Below, one piece after another: positions 8,975 through 17,980 of a stretch of DNA of 64,000 nt (the stretch's first letter is position 1; each line of letters opens with the position of its first letter). Origin of the DNA: an uncultured Oscillospiraceae bacterium. Lineage in GTDB: Bacteria > Bacillota > Clostridia > Oscillospirales > Ruminococcaceae. The notes below the pieces were generated by a model that did no database searches, was not told the origin of the DNA, and saw only the letters and a program-made list of their open reading frames with translations. A program made the position numbers and the translations under genes. The stretch spans positions 248,001 through 312,000 of the forward strand of contig CAKSZX010000001.1 of NCBI GenBank assembly GCA_934526065.1, given 5' to 3'.

Positions 8975-8986
8975 ATCGGCACCCCC

Positions 8987-10369
8987 TTAGAAACGGAAAT
9001 ATATAAACGGATTATAGGTGGAGTCCACCAAATAAGCTACGCTCAATACAAAAATTGCAAGTAAAACAGGTATCATAACCCGATTTTTGTCCTTGAATTT
9101 ATCGTAAAATTTTGTGGTGAGGGGAGTTGAGCAAAGAATACCGATTAAAATTGAAATCCGGTAGTTTTTAAAGAAATAAGTTGCCGGAACACCGCCGGAA
9201 ATTGTAAACATCTTACCCAAGAACGCCCAAAGACTGCCAAGGTCGGTGATATAGAACAAAGCCCAGCCCACCAAAACAACAAGGAGTGTATATATTCTTG
9301 AAAGGACTTTTGATTTGTTCAGCTTGTCCAGCAAAAATGCCTTTTCAATCACAAGGAACACAAAATAGTACAGCCCCCACAGCATAAAGTTCCAGTCGGC
9401 ACCGTGCCAAAATCCCGTTAAAAACCAAACTACAAACATATTGAAAATTTGTCTTTTAAGGCCTTTACGGTTGCCCCCTAACGGAATGTAAACATATTCC
9501 CTGAACCAGCTGCCAAGGGTCATATGCCATCTGCGCCAAAATTCGGTTATGCTTTTTGAGATGTACGGCAGATTGAAGTTTTGCGGAAAATCAAAGCCCA
9601 TCATTTTTCCGAGACCAATGGCCATAAGGGAATAGCCGGAAAAGTCAAAATAAATTTGCAGGGCATATGCAACAATGCCAAGCCAGGCAAGGGGAGTTGA
9701 TACATTTGCAAAACCCAAAGCCTCAATATCTGTCCACAATGCGCCTACATTGTTTGCGATAAGAACCTTTTTGCCCAAACCGAAGATAAATATTTTTATA
9801 CCCTCGTTTATTTCGTCAAGGGTGATTCTGCCTTCGTAGGTATTTAATTTTTCCCGAATATCCGTGTATTTAACAATAGGGCCTGCGATAAGCTGGGGAA
9901 ACATTGTAACATAAGCGGAAAAATTGATTATGCTGTTTTCGGCTTTTGTATCTCCACGGTAAACATCTATTGTATAGCTCATTGTTTGGAATGTGTAAAA
10001 GCTGATTCCCAATGGCAATGTTAAGTTGAGAAGTGGAATTGCCGTGCCAAATGCGGAATTTATGTTTGAAATAAAGAAGTCCGCATATTTAAATGTCAAA
10101 AGCATACCCAGGTTAAACACAACCGAAACGGCAAGGGACGCTTTTTTTATCTTTGAGCTGTCACGGTGTTTTTCGATAACCTGCGAGCAGAAAAAATCCA
10201 CCACGGTGCTTAATATCATAATGGGGAAGTATTTAACTTCGCCCCAAGAGTAGAACACAAGGCTGAAAATCGTTATAATCCCATTCTTATATTTGTAAGG
10301 CGCCAAATAGTAGATGACTAAGAACAGGGATAAAAACCTGAAAATAAAAAATATGTTGCTGAAAACCAA
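8987..10369 (-). CDS. MBOAT-family membrane O-acyltransferase
   Basis: This 460-residue multi-pass membrane protein has the MBOAT pattern: LTLPLGISFYTFQTMSYTID, FPQLIAGPIV, FDFSGYSLMAIGLGKMMGF, then EFWRRWHMTLGSWFREYVY and the catalytic histidine in LTGFWHGADWNF. It resembles AlgI and DltB-like enzymes that carry acyl groups across the membrane for polysaccharide O-acetylation. It starts with TTG at 10369 behind GAGGTAAAAT and is the first gene of a two-gene operon with the DHHW protein. Function as a surface O-acyltransferase is a family inference; substrate not determined. Confidence 0.92.
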   Translation of the reverse strand: MVFSNIFFIFRFLSLFLVIYYLAPYKYKNGIITIFSLVFYSWGEVKYFPIMILSTVVDFFCSQVIEKHRDSSKIKKASLAVSVVFNLGMLLTFKYADFFISNINSAFGTAIPLLNLTLPLGISFYTFQTMSYTIDVYRGDTKAENSIINFSAYVTMFPQLIAGPIVKYTDIREKLNTYEGRITLDEINEGIKIFIFGLGKKVLIANNVGALWTDIEALGFANVSTPLAWLGIVAYALQIYFDFSGYSLMAIGLGKMMGFDFPQNFNLPYISKSITEFWRRWHMTLGSWFREYVYIPLGGNRKGLKRQIFNMFVVWFLTGFWHGADWNFMLWGLYYFVFLVIEKAFLLDKLNKSKVLSRIYTLLVVLVGWALFYITDLGSLWAFLGKMFTISGGVPATYFFKNYRISILIGILCSTPLTTKFYDKFKDKNRVMIPVLLAIFVLSVAYLVDSTYNPFIYFRF

Positions 10370-10496
10370 AATTTTACCTCCGTATTGCGGTCACAGTATC
10401 CGACCGGCATAATAAAGTAATTATACGCTATATTATACTTATCAATATTTTACAGTCAAGAGCTTTTAAGCATATTATGTGTTTGTTAATAAAAAT

Positions 10497-10661
10497 TTAA
10501 CTTTTCTTTTCCGTGTTTTCCTGCCGGGCCTTTTTCTGTTCCTCTTTTATTTTTGATATTTCGGCTATATTTTTTGATATTTTGGCAATGCAAACGATAG
10601 CAATTACAACCGGCACTGCTCGCACAAGGGTGTAACCTAAGGCGTACAATGAATTTTCCAT
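10497..10661 (-). CDS. Small single-pass membrane protein (54 aa)
   Basis: A 54-codon gene begins with ATG at 10661 behind AGGAGATTT. Its N-terminal half is hydrophobic (LVRAVPVVIAIVCIAKI), giving one membrane segment, and the C-terminal half is a charged cytoplasmic-type tail (KIKEEQKKARQENTEKKS). No family is recognised. It stands alone between the MBOAT operon and the ABC importer. Support comes from the good ribosome site and the coherent membrane-plus-charged-tail layout. A longer overlapping frame (10486-10689) has no such features. Confidence 0.6.
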   Translation of the reverse strand: MENSLYALGYTLVRAVPVVIAIVCIAKISKNIAEISKIKEEQKKARQENTEKKS

Positions 10662-10853
10662 CTGTAAATCTCCTTTTATTCAAAAGCATAAATTCTTTGT
10701 TTATTTTATCACAATCGTCAAGTTATTCCAATATAAATTTTGTAATAATTTTGTTACAATTTTTTTCATTAAAACTTACATAAATCTTACAAAATATTTG
10801 TTATTGTTGCACATAAAACGCAAAATATTTAATTATGTTACAAAAAAAGGGTG

Positions 10854-10882
10854 TTGCAAAATGCAAACCGATGATATATAAT
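10854..10882 (+). promoter_or_regulatory. Promoter of the nucleoside-type ABC importer
   Basis: TTGCAA (10854-10859), 17-nt spacer, TATAAT (10877-10882). The short leader that follows carries two small hairpins (GGAAC/GTTCC and CGTGT/ACACG) before the ribosome site. The 190 nt upstream are AT-rich with no gene seen. Confidence 0.75.
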
Positions 10883-10950
10883 TGAAAACGAAAGGAACAG
10901 AAAGTTCCAAAACGCGTGTACAAACACGAAATTTTAGGAGGACATTTCCA

Positions 10951-12027
10951 ATGAAAAAATTATTCGCATTGATCCTCGCAGGTGCAATGGCCATCTCAAT
11001 GGTTGCTTGCTCTTCAAAAGGATCGGACAACAGTGGCGACACTGACAGCGAAGGCAAACTCAAAGTTCAGCTTATCGTTTCAAACTTGGGCGACAAATCA
11101 TTCAACGACTCAGCAGATGCAACTCTCAAAGAAATGCAGTCAGAAGGTTTGATTGACTACACAGTTGTTGAATTCGGCAATGATAACTCAAAGGCTGAAC
11201 CTACAATGCAGGAAGCTGCAGAAGACGGATACGACATTGTATGCTTCAACAACCTCGGTTTCGGTATTGCAACAGAATGGCTCAGCGCCCACGCTGCAGA
11301 ATACCCTAACACAACATTCTTTGTTTACGATGAACCTTCACAGGTAGTAGACGCAGATAACGTTTACCTCCTTGCTTACAAGGCAAACGAATCAGACTAC
11401 CTTGCAGGTATTGTAGCTGCTATGGAATCAAAGACAGGCGTTCTCGGTTTCGTAGGCGGTCAGCAGACATTGGTTATCCGTGACTTCCTTGTTGGCTTTG
11501 TTGAAGGCGCAAGATCAGTTAACCCTGACATCCAGGTTAAGGTTTCTTATGTTGGCGTTTACAACGACCCAATCAAGGGCAAAGACATCGGTAATGACCT
11601 TATCTTGAACCAGAAAGCAGACGTTATCCACGCTGTAGCAGGTTCTTCAGGCAACGGTGCTTTGGAAGCAGCAGCAGACAACGGTGTTCTTTCAATCGGT
11701 GTTGACTCAGACCAGTATGAGACAATGAAGGGCGAACAGCCTACAACAGCAGCTTGCATCATAACTTCTTCTTTGAAAGAAGTTGGTAAGTCACTCAGAA
11801 CAATGATCGAAAAGAAGATCGACGGTACTCTTGAACACACAGGCGACCGTGAATGGTTCGGTGGCGAATACTGCGGTATTGCCGAAAACGAAAACTATGA
11901 AGCTTTGACAACAGAAGAAATCAGAGCTGCAGTTGACAAGGCAAAAGCAGGCCTTGCAGACGGTTCTATCGTTGTTCCGTCAGCTTACGATATGACAGAA
12001 GAACAGATTGTTGAATACGAAAAGTAA
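10951..12027 (+). CDS. BMP-family ABC transporter substrate-binding lipoprotein
   Basis: This 358-residue lipoprotein has a signal peptide ending at the lipobox MVAC (Cys about residue 19) and a Ser/Asp/Gly linker, then the BMP (basic membrane protein) solute-binding fold: VQLIVSNLGDKSFNDSADA, DIVCFNNLGFG, VGGQQTLVIRDFLVGF and IHAVAGSSGNGALEAA with GVDSDQYE. Proteins of this family bind nucleosides. The ATG at 10951 has AGGAGG upstream. The following ATPase and two permeases complete the importer. An attenuating hairpin after this gene would make it the most abundant component, as is usual for binding proteins. Nucleoside specificity is inferred from family. Confidence 0.92.
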   Translation: MKKLFALILAGAMAISMVACSSKGSDNSGDTDSEGKLKVQLIVSNLGDKSFNDSADATLKEMQSEGLIDYTVVEFGNDNSKAEPTMQEAAEDGYDIVCFNNLGFGIATEWLSAHAAEYPNTTFFVYDEPSQVVDADNVYLLAYKANESDYLAGIVAAMESKTGVLGFVGGQQTLVIRDFLVGFVEGARSVNPDIQVKVSYVGVYNDPIKGKDIGNDLILNQKADVIHAVAGSSGNGALEAAADNGVLSIGVDSDQYETMKGEQPTTAACIITSSLKEVGKSLRTMIEKKIDGTLEHTGDREWFGGEYCGIAENENYEALTTEEIRAAVDKAKAGLADGSIVVPSAYDMTEEQIVEYEK

Positions 12028-12049
12028 GCTACTTATTAAAAAACAAACC

Positions 12050-12076
12050 AAAGGGCAGGCTTGACCTGCCTTTTGC
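12050..12076 (+). terminator. Attenuator between binding protein and ATPase genes
   Basis: AAGGGCAGG and CCTGCCTTTT form a stem with T residues. Partial read-through would lower expression of the downstream membrane components. Confidence 0.7.
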
Positions 12077-12201
12077 ATTTTTGCTTAAATTGTGAAAAAT
12101 TTATTGTACAAATGAATGAAATTTCAATTTCTTATTTACATTTGTCTCATAATTTAGTAAAATATATGTGAATTTTATTACTACTTAGTGAGGTGAGGAA
12201 T

Positions 12202-13758
12202 ATGCCAGAAGAAATTTTGCTTATGGATAAAATAACAAAAGTTTACTCCAACGGTTTTGTTGCAAACAAAGATGTTACATTCTCCATAAATAAAGGCGAA
12301 ATTCATGCGCTCGTTGGTGAGAACGGCGCCGGCAAAACAACATTGATGAAAGTCCTCTTTGGTATAGAACAGCCTGAAGAAGGCCGTATTCTTATCAAGG
12401 GTCAAGAAGTCAAAATAAACAATCCTCTGGACGCCATCGCTCACGGCGTCGGAATGGTGCACCAGCATTTTATGCTTGTTCCGTCTTTGACTGTTGCCGA
12501 GAATATTGTTCTTGGTATGGAGCCGAAGAAAAACGGATTGTTTGATATGGAAGAAGCTGTGAAGATCACAGAAGAGGCTTGCAAAAAGTACAACCTTATT
12601 GTAAACCCACGCACGGCAGTACGGGATTTGCCCGTAGGCCAAAAGCAGAAAGTTGAAATTTTAAAGGCATTGGTTCGCGGTGCGGAAATTATTATTCTTG
12701 ACGAACCTACCGCTGTTTTGACACCGCAGGAAACTGCCGAATTGTTTGTGGAACTTAAACACCTGCGTGACCAGGGACACACAATTGTTTTTATCAGCCA
12801 CAAGTTGAACGAAATCAAGGAATTGTGTGACCGTCTTACGGTTTTGCGCTTGGGCAAGAGCGTTGGTAAGGCCATTGTTGCGGATGTTACCGAACAGGAT
12901 ATTTCCCGTATGATGGTTGGCCGTGACGTTGTTTTGAAGGTTGAGAAAGAACCAGCAAAACCCGGCGCACCGGTTTTGAAAATCAAGGATTTAAACATAG
13001 TATCCGAAAACGGCAAGAAGATTGTAGACAATGTTTCTTTCTCTGTTCGCAAGGGCGAAATTTTGGGTATTGCCGGCGTTGAAGGCAACGGCCAGAGCCA
13101 GATTTCGGAAGCCATAACAGGCCTTTTGGACTACCGGAGCGGTACTATTACCGTAAACGGTGAAGATGTTAAGGGCAAGTCAATTCGCAAAATCAGAGAG
13201 ATGGGTGTGTCCCATGTTTCCGAGGACCGTATGACCTACGGTATAGCTGCGGATTCCGGCGTTAAGGACAATGTTATTTCCGACAGATATTATAAGAAAG
13301 AATTTAACAAGGGTCTTTTCCTTGACGATAAAAAGATTAACAATTTGGCTGATCAGCTTATTAAGGACTTCCTTATTAAGTGCGATAACAGGGATTCTGC
13401 GGTAAGAATGCTCTCCGGCGGTAATATGCAAAAAGTTGTTACAGCCCGTGAGTTCTCCAATAGTCCGCATCTTGTGGTTGCAAACCAGCCTACCCGTGGC
13501 GTTGACGTAGGCGCAACGGAATTTATCCGTAAAAAGATAGTTCAGCTTCGTGACGACGGTACAGCGGTATTGCTTATTTCTGCGGACCTTAACGAAGTGC
13601 TGGAACTTTCAGACAGCTTGATCGTTATGCACAACGGACATATTGCAGCATATATCCCTGATGCATCAAAAATTACAGATATGGAGCTTGGCGAATATAT
13701 GCTTGGCGTAAAAGAACAAACTCCTGAAGAGATTGCGAGGGTGGCTTATGACCGGTAA
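12202..13758 (+). CDS. Nucleoside-type ABC transporter ATPase (two fused domains)
   Basis: This 518-residue protein holds two ABC domains in tandem, as in NupO/YufO and RbsA. The first has an intact Walker A (GENGAGKTT, about residues 39-47) and Walker B (IIILDEPTAVL); its signature is PVGQKQK. The second has the degenerate Walker A GVEGNGQSQ, signature LSGGNMQKV and Walker B VVANQPTRGVD, also usual for this family. It powers uptake through the two downstream permeases. The start at 12202 is chosen for the AGGTGAGG site; an in-frame GTG at 12193 lies within that site. It overlaps the first permease gene by 11 nt. Confidence 0.93.
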   Translation: MPEEILLMDKITKVYSNGFVANKDVTFSINKGEIHALVGENGAGKTTLMKVLFGIEQPEEGRILIKGQEVKINNPLDAIAHGVGMVHQHFMLVPSLTVAENIVLGMEPKKNGLFDMEEAVKITEEACKKYNLIVNPRTAVRDLPVGQKQKVEILKALVRGAEIIILDEPTAVLTPQETAELFVELKHLRDQGHTIVFISHKLNEIKELCDRLTVLRLGKSVGKAIVADVTEQDISRMMVGRDVVLKVEKEPAKPGAPVLKIKDLNIVSENGKKIVDNVSFSVRKGEILGIAGVEGNGQSQISEAITGLLDYRSGTITVNGEDVKGKSIRKIREMGVSHVSEDRMTYGIAADSGVKDNVISDRYYKKEFNKGLFLDDKKINNLADQLIKDFLIKCDNRDSAVRMLSGGNMQKVVTAREFSNSPHLVVANQPTRGVDVGATEFIRKKIVQLRDDGTAVLLISADLNEVLELSDSLIVMHNGHIAAYIPDASKITDMELGEYMLGVKEQTPEEIARVAYDR

Positions 13759-14830
13759 ACAAATTGAAAAACGCTTTAATGCTTTTAAAACGGCAGTGGC
13801 TATTCTCATTGCTTTGGCTTTGGCATTTATTGTTATAGCACTTATCAGCGATACGCCTGTAAAGGCTATCACAACATTTATAACGGGTCCTTTGCAGAAA
13901 AAATCCCGTATAGGTAACGTTTTGGAAATCATGACCCCGTTGCTTTTCACAGGTACGGCTATTTCTATTATGTACCAGGCTAATGTGTTCAATATGGTTG
14001 GCGAGGGTGCATTCCTTATTGCCGCAAACCTTACAACACTTTTCTGCACAACTTACACAGGCCTTTCAAAACTTCCTATGGTTTTGTGCTGTTTGTTGGT
14101 TGGTATTTTCAGCGGTATTATGGCCGCTATGATTCCTGCTGTTTTGCAGATTAGATTTAAAGCCAATGTTCTTGTTTCATCACTTATGATGAACTACATT
14201 TTGCTTAAACTTTCGGATTACATATTCCTTTATCATCTTAAAGACACAGCTTCCGGCTTGCAAGCTTCAAGACCTTTGCCGGAACGGGCAAGACTTACAA
14301 ACATCATCAGCGGCACCCGTGTTCACTCCGGTTTTATAATCGGCTTGGCGGTATGTATCATAGGCTACTTGTTTATTTACAGAACAAAGTGGGGCTATGC
14401 TATCAGAATGGTTGGCGCAAACGAAAGCTTTGCTAAGTACTCAGGTATTTCTGTTGTTTCCGTTGCTTTGGCAACACAGCTTATCGGTGGCGGTATCGCC
14501 GGTTTGGGCGGTTCTGCCGAAATTATGGGTATGTATAACAGATTTATATGGTTCGGTTCACAGCCGGGTTACGGCTTTGACGGTGTTCTTGTAGGTGTTC
14601 TTGCAGGCAACAACCCGCTTATGGTTCCGTTCTCTGCATTCTTCCTTGCATATTTGAGAGCAGGTGCTGACGTTATGAACCGTGTAACCGATGTTCCTAT
14701 CGAATTTGTTGATGTAATCCAGGGTATTATCATTATCCTTGTTGCAGCTGAAATGTTTATGGCTAAGTTTAAACATAAGCTTATTGTTGACAATGCCAAG
14801 AAACAGTTAGAACAGGAGGAAAAAGCGTAA
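13748..14830 (+). CDS. Nucleoside-type ABC transporter permease 1
   Basis: This 360-residue multi-pass membrane protein belongs to the branched BPD_transp_2 family, as in NupP/YufP. Visible are ANVFNMVGEGAFLIAANL, RFKANVLVSSLMMNYI and RMVGANESFAKYSGI, the conserved blocks of these permeases. The ATG at 13748 lies inside the end of the ATPase gene and follows GAGGGTGG, so translation is coupled. It pairs with the next permease to form the membrane channel. Confidence 0.92.
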   Translation: MTGKQIEKRFNAFKTAVAILIALALAFIVIALISDTPVKAITTFITGPLQKKSRIGNVLEIMTPLLFTGTAISIMYQANVFNMVGEGAFLIAANLTTLFCTTYTGLSKLPMVLCCLLVGIFSGIMAAMIPAVLQIRFKANVLVSSLMMNYILLKLSDYIFLYHLKDTASGLQASRPLPERARLTNIISGTRVHSGFIIGLAVCIIGYLFIYRTKWGYAIRMVGANESFAKYSGISVVSVALATQLIGGGIAGLGGSAEIMGMYNRFIWFGSQPGYGFDGVLVGVLAGNNPLMVPFSAFFLAYLRAGADVMNRVTDVPIEFVDVIQGIIIILVAAEMFMAKFKHKLIVDNAKKQLEQEEKA

Positions 14831-15837
14831 TGTTAAAAGATATTGCAGCAATCGTATTCACACCGGCTTTCGCTTTTTCGGTTCTCCGTATTGCTACACC
14901 GGTATTGTTCGCAGCTTTGGGCGGTATTTTCGCCAGCAGAGCAGGCATATTTAATATGGCACTTGAAGGTATGATGCTTATTTCTGCCCTTACAGGTGTT
15001 GTTGTATCCGCAAAGGTTAAAATGGGCATACTCGGCGGCCTTAAATTCGGTATGGACGGCTACGCCGAAGTTATCGGTAAGGCAGAGGGCATGGGCGCTC
15101 TTGCAGGCTTTTTGGCAGGCGTTTTAGCGGCTGTTTTGGTGGGCTTGTTTATGGCGTTTATGGGTATTAAACTCAAAGCCAATATGTACCTGACAGGCCT
15201 TGCATTGAACACAATCGCATCAGGCGGTACAGTATTTGTACTTTATCTTGCCGCAGGGGAAAAGGGCGTTTCATTGTCACTTGCATCAAGCACAATGCCT
15301 ATTATCAACATTCCGATTATAAAGGATATTCCTGTTATCGGCCAGATTATTTCCGGCCATAACATAATGGTTTATTTGGCTATTATCAGTATTTTTATTG
15401 TATATATTCTTATTGATAAAACAGCAATGGGTCTGAGAATCAGAGCCGTAGGTGAAAACCCGAATGCAGCCGAGTCCGTAGGTATTGACGTTCAGAAAGT
15501 TCAGTTCCAGGCACTTGCCCTTTCAGGCTTGTTTGCAGGCTTTGGCGGCGTTTCACTGTCAATGGGTTACGTTTCATTCTTCAGCCGTGGTATGACGGCA
15601 GGTAGAGGCTTTATGGCTCTCTCAGCTATGAACGTAGGTCGTGCTCAGCCTTTGGGTACAGCCGTTGCCGCTTTGATATTCGGCGTATTTGACTCTGCGT
15701 CAAATGCTTTGCAGTCTTTGTCAATCCCGACACAGTTTGCATCGGCACTTCCTTATGTTGCTACTTTGGTTGCTTTGGTTGTTTTTGCAATCCAATCGGA
15801 GAGAAAACTTAAAAAGATTAAGAGCCAAGAAAAATAA
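14830..15837 (+). CDS. Nucleoside-type ABC transporter permease 2
   Basis: This 335-residue permease is the partner of the preceding one (NupQ/YufQ type). Typical blocks are ATPVLFAALGGIFASRAG, FNMALEGMMLI, KANMYLTGLALNTIASGG and RIRAVGENPNAAESVGIDV. The start ATG shares a base with the previous stop (TAATG) and AGGAGG precedes it. It is the last gene of the four-gene importer operon, closed by a strong terminator. Confidence 0.92.
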   Translation: MLKDIAAIVFTPAFAFSVLRIATPVLFAALGGIFASRAGIFNMALEGMMLISALTGVVVSAKVKMGILGGLKFGMDGYAEVIGKAEGMGALAGFLAGVLAAVLVGLFMAFMGIKLKANMYLTGLALNTIASGGTVFVLYLAAGEKGVSLSLASSTMPIINIPIIKDIPVIGQIISGHNIMVYLAIISIFIVYILIDKTAMGLRIRAVGENPNAAESVGIDVQKVQFQALALSGLFAGFGGVSLSMGYVSFFSRGMTAGRGFMALSAMNVGRAQPLGTAVAALIFGVFDSASNALQSLSIPTQFASALPYVATLVALVVFAIQSERKLKKIKSQEK

Positions 15838-15841
15838 TTTT

Positions 15842-15864
15842 AAGCCCCCGAAAGGGGGCTTTTA
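15842..15864 (+). terminator. Intrinsic terminator of the ABC importer operon
   Basis: AAGCCCCC and GGGGGCTT stem with a GAAA loop, followed by TTTATT. Confidence 0.85.
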
Positions 15865-15872
15865 TTATGCCC

Positions 15873-15901
15873 TTTACATACATTATTTGATAGTATATAA
15901 T
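15873..15901 (+). promoter_or_regulatory. Promoter of the Nim-like gene
   Basis: TTTACA (15873-15878), 17-nt spacer, TATAAT (15896-15901). Confidence 0.65.
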
Positions 15902-15933
15902 CTATGGATAGAGCTTTATGGAGTGTTTTTATT

Positions 15934-16404
15934 ATGAGAAGAAAAGACAGAGAAGTTACGGATAATTATGAAATAAACAAAATTATAAATTCCTGCCAAA
16001 TTATAAGGCTGGCCTTTGCCGACGGCGTTGCGCCGTACATTGTGCCATTGAATTTTGGCTTTGAAGAAAAGGACGGCAAGAGAACTTTTTATTTTCACGG
16101 TGCAAAAGAGGGAAGAAAACTTGATTTGATTAAAAAATTGGGCGTTGCCGGATTTGAGGCCGACAGCGAGACCGAAATTTACGGCGGCCGGGAGGCTTGT
16201 ACTTATTCCTCAAAATTCAAATCTGTTATAGGCTACGGAAAAGTTAAGGCGGTAGAGGATAAAGCAGAAAAAATCCACGGTTTAAATGCGATAATGGCTC
16301 ACTATGTGCCGGGAAAATCATTTGAATTTAGTGATGCGAATGTAAACGCCGTTCGGGTGTTTAAATTGGAAGTGCGGGAAATTTCCGCAAAGTTACACAG
16401 TTGA
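15934..16404 (+). CDS. NimA-like pyridoxamine 5'-phosphate oxidase family flavoprotein
   Basis: This 156-residue protein opens with MRRKDREV, the usual start of the NimA/YcfI-like split-barrel flavin-binding family, and has VPLNFGFEE and TFYFHGAKEGRKLDLI, the typical flavin-pocket and histidine-containing blocks. Relatives bind FMN or heme; some members reduce nitroimidazoles, but that activity cannot be assumed here. The start at 15934 fits the family and has GGAG upstream; an earlier ATG at 15904 has no site. It is followed 12 nt later by an exonuclease gene. Confidence 0.8.
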   Translation: MRRKDREVTDNYEINKIINSCQIIRLAFADGVAPYIVPLNFGFEEKDGKRTFYFHGAKEGRKLDLIKKLGVAGFEADSETEIYGGREACTYSSKFKSVIGYGKVKAVEDKAEKIHGLNAIMAHYVPGKSFEFSDANVNAVRVFKLEVREISAKLHS

Positions 16405-16416
16405 TACAGGGGTAAT

Positions 16417-17364
16417 ATGAATTATATTGTAATGGATTTGGAGTGGAATCAGGCAATTTCACAAAAATTTGTAAAAACAAAACCGGTTTATCTTAGCGGC
16501 GAGATAATAGAAATCGGCGCAGTAAAAGTTGACGAAGAATTTAATATAATCGACAGCTATAAGCAGTATGTAAAACCGAATTTTTACAAAAAAATGCATT
16601 GGAGCGTTTTAAAGCTGACAAAAATAACTGAAAATGATTTAAAAGACGGTATGGAATTTTATCGGGCAATAGAAAATTTTAAATCCTGGTGCGGGGAAAA
16701 GCCTTTGTTTATAACATGGGGGCCGGACGATGTGCCTATGTTCAAAAATAATTTGAGAATGTATGACTGGGATTTTTCCTTCTTAAACAGCTATTGTGAC
16801 GCACAGCAGATATTTGATAAACAGATTGCACATGAAAACAGGCAGATTTCTCTGTCTGCGGCAATGGAAATGTTAGGGGAAGAAGAACTTGAAGCTCACG
16901 ACGCCCTACATGACGCATTAAACACCGTTGCCGTGTGCAAACATTTGGATATGGCCGCCGGTATGGCTGAGTATAAACCGCCCTTTGTTATTGACGATTT
17001 ACCACGGATTGAAAGCGTTGATTTTACGTTCGTTGCCATTGATGACATGAAAAAGTCAAAGAAATTGAAAAAATCCGTTTGTCCTCACTGTGGCCGGCCG
17101 GTTGAAATAACCGAGTGGATTTCTGTCGGTAAGGATAAAAAGATTTCCGCACCTGTTTGCCGGAGCGGACATAAACTGTTTATGCGACTTAAAACGAGAA
17201 AATTTCAAGATGAAAAAATCACCGTGAATTTACAAGTTTACGATATGACAGATGATTTGCAAAACTATTTTGATGAAAAAAGAGAAAAGTATATGGTGAA
17301 ACTTGAAAAGTATTTGGCGATGAGGGGAAAACGCACAGAAGAACAGGCTACCGAAAATAATTAA
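16417..17364 (+). CDS. DnaQ-like 3'-5' exonuclease (KapD/ERI-like) with C-terminal zinc-ribbon-like tail
   Basis: This 315-residue protein has a DEDDh exonuclease fold: D7 and E9 in VMDLEW, a second acidic block around SYCDAQQIF, and HDALHDALNT carrying the catalytic His and Asp. It probably degrades single-stranded RNA or DNA ends. The C-terminal third adds CPHCGRP and a downstream VCRSGH, which may form a metal site. The ATG follows GGGGTAAT. It is cotranscribed with the Nim-like gene. The fold is firm; the substrate is unknown. Confidence 0.85.
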   Translation: MNYIVMDLEWNQAISQKFVKTKPVYLSGEIIEIGAVKVDEEFNIIDSYKQYVKPNFYKKMHWSVLKLTKITENDLKDGMEFYRAIENFKSWCGEKPLFITWGPDDVPMFKNNLRMYDWDFSFLNSYCDAQQIFDKQIAHENRQISLSAAMEMLGEEELEAHDALHDALNTVAVCKHLDMAAGMAEYKPPFVIDDLPRIESVDFTFVAIDDMKKSKKLKKSVCPHCGRPVEITEWISVGKDKKISAPVCRSGHKLFMRLKTRKFQDEKITVNLQVYDMTDDLQNYFDEKREKYMVKLEKYLAMRGKRTEEQATENN

Positions 17365-17387
17365 AGCAGGCATAAGCCTGCTTTTTG
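17363..17387 (+). terminator. Intrinsic terminator after exonuclease gene
   Basis: AAAGCAGGC and GCCTGCTTT with an ATAA loop, then T residues. Confidence 0.85.
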
Positions 17388-17457
17388 CATGAACGGCGAT
17401 TTAAAGATTGCCGGTTTACATTTTGATATAACTTTAATGTAATAAAAACAAACATAA

Positions 17458-17489
17458 AAATAAAACGCACTCATACCAAGTGCGTTTTA
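17458..17489 (-). terminator. Terminator of the three-tRNA operon
   Basis: AAAACGCACT and AGTGCGTTTT form a 10-bp stem; on the minus strand it is followed by ATTTTTAT. Confidence 0.75.
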
Positions 17490-17490
17490 T

Positions 17491-17566
17491 TGGTTGGGCT
17501 AACTGGATTCGAACCAGTGGGATGAGGGAGTCAAAGTCCCTTGCCTTACCGCTTGGCTATAGCCCA
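17491..17566 (-). tRNA. tRNA-Gln (anticodon TTG), CCA encoded
   Basis: On the minus strand the acceptor TGGGCTA pairs with TAGCCCA, followed by A and an encoded CCA. The anticodon loop CTTTGAC gives TTG. The T loop is TTCGAAT. It is last in a Arg-His-Gln tRNA unit. Confidence 0.95.
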
Positions 17567-17572
17567 TTATTG

Positions 17573-17600
17573 AAAAGAGCACCTGCAAGGTGCTCTTTTA
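17573..17600 (-). terminator. Hairpin between tRNA-His and tRNA-Gln
   Basis: AAAAGAGCACC and GGTGCTCTTTT form an 11-bp stem within the tRNA unit. It may be a partial terminator or a processing signal. Confidence 0.55.
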
Positions 17601-17678
17601 TGGGGTGGAAGATGGGATTCGAACCCACGGTCTCTGGGACCACAATCCAGCGCTTTAACCAGCTAAGCTACATCCACC
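17601..17678 (-). tRNA. tRNA-His (anticodon GTG), CCA encoded
   Basis: The anticodon loop TTGTGGT gives GTG. An extra 5' G faces a C discriminator, as required for tRNA-His. The acceptor stem GTGGATG/CTTCCAC has one T-T mismatch at the 6-67 position. CCA is encoded. Confidence 0.93.
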
Positions 17679-17683
17679 ACAGA

Positions 17684-17760
<77 letters not shown>

Positions 17761-17778
17761 ATTTCCAATTGCCTGATT

Positions 17779-17807
17779 ATGATACCACAGGAACAGGATA
17801 TTGTCAA
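17779..17807 (-). promoter_or_regulatory. Promoter of the Arg-His-Gln tRNA operon
   Basis: Minus strand TTGACA, 17-nt spacer, TATCAT preceded by TGTGG. The same layout stands before the other tRNA genes in this window. Confidence 0.8.
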
Positions 17808-17980
17808 GCATTTTTTTGAAATATTTTATTGCAAAAAGCTCATATTTTTACAAATAAAATTTGAAAATAATAAATATATATGATATAATCCAATTAAATA
17901 GATATATTATATATTTAAGTCATATAAATACTAAAAATTATGTTATATTTAACTAAGCAGGCTTAACGCAAAAGACAAAA

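Noticed and set aside
10662..10950. Purine riboswitch before the nucleoside importer
   Set aside because: No conserved purine aptamer core; only two short hairpins lie between promoter and start.
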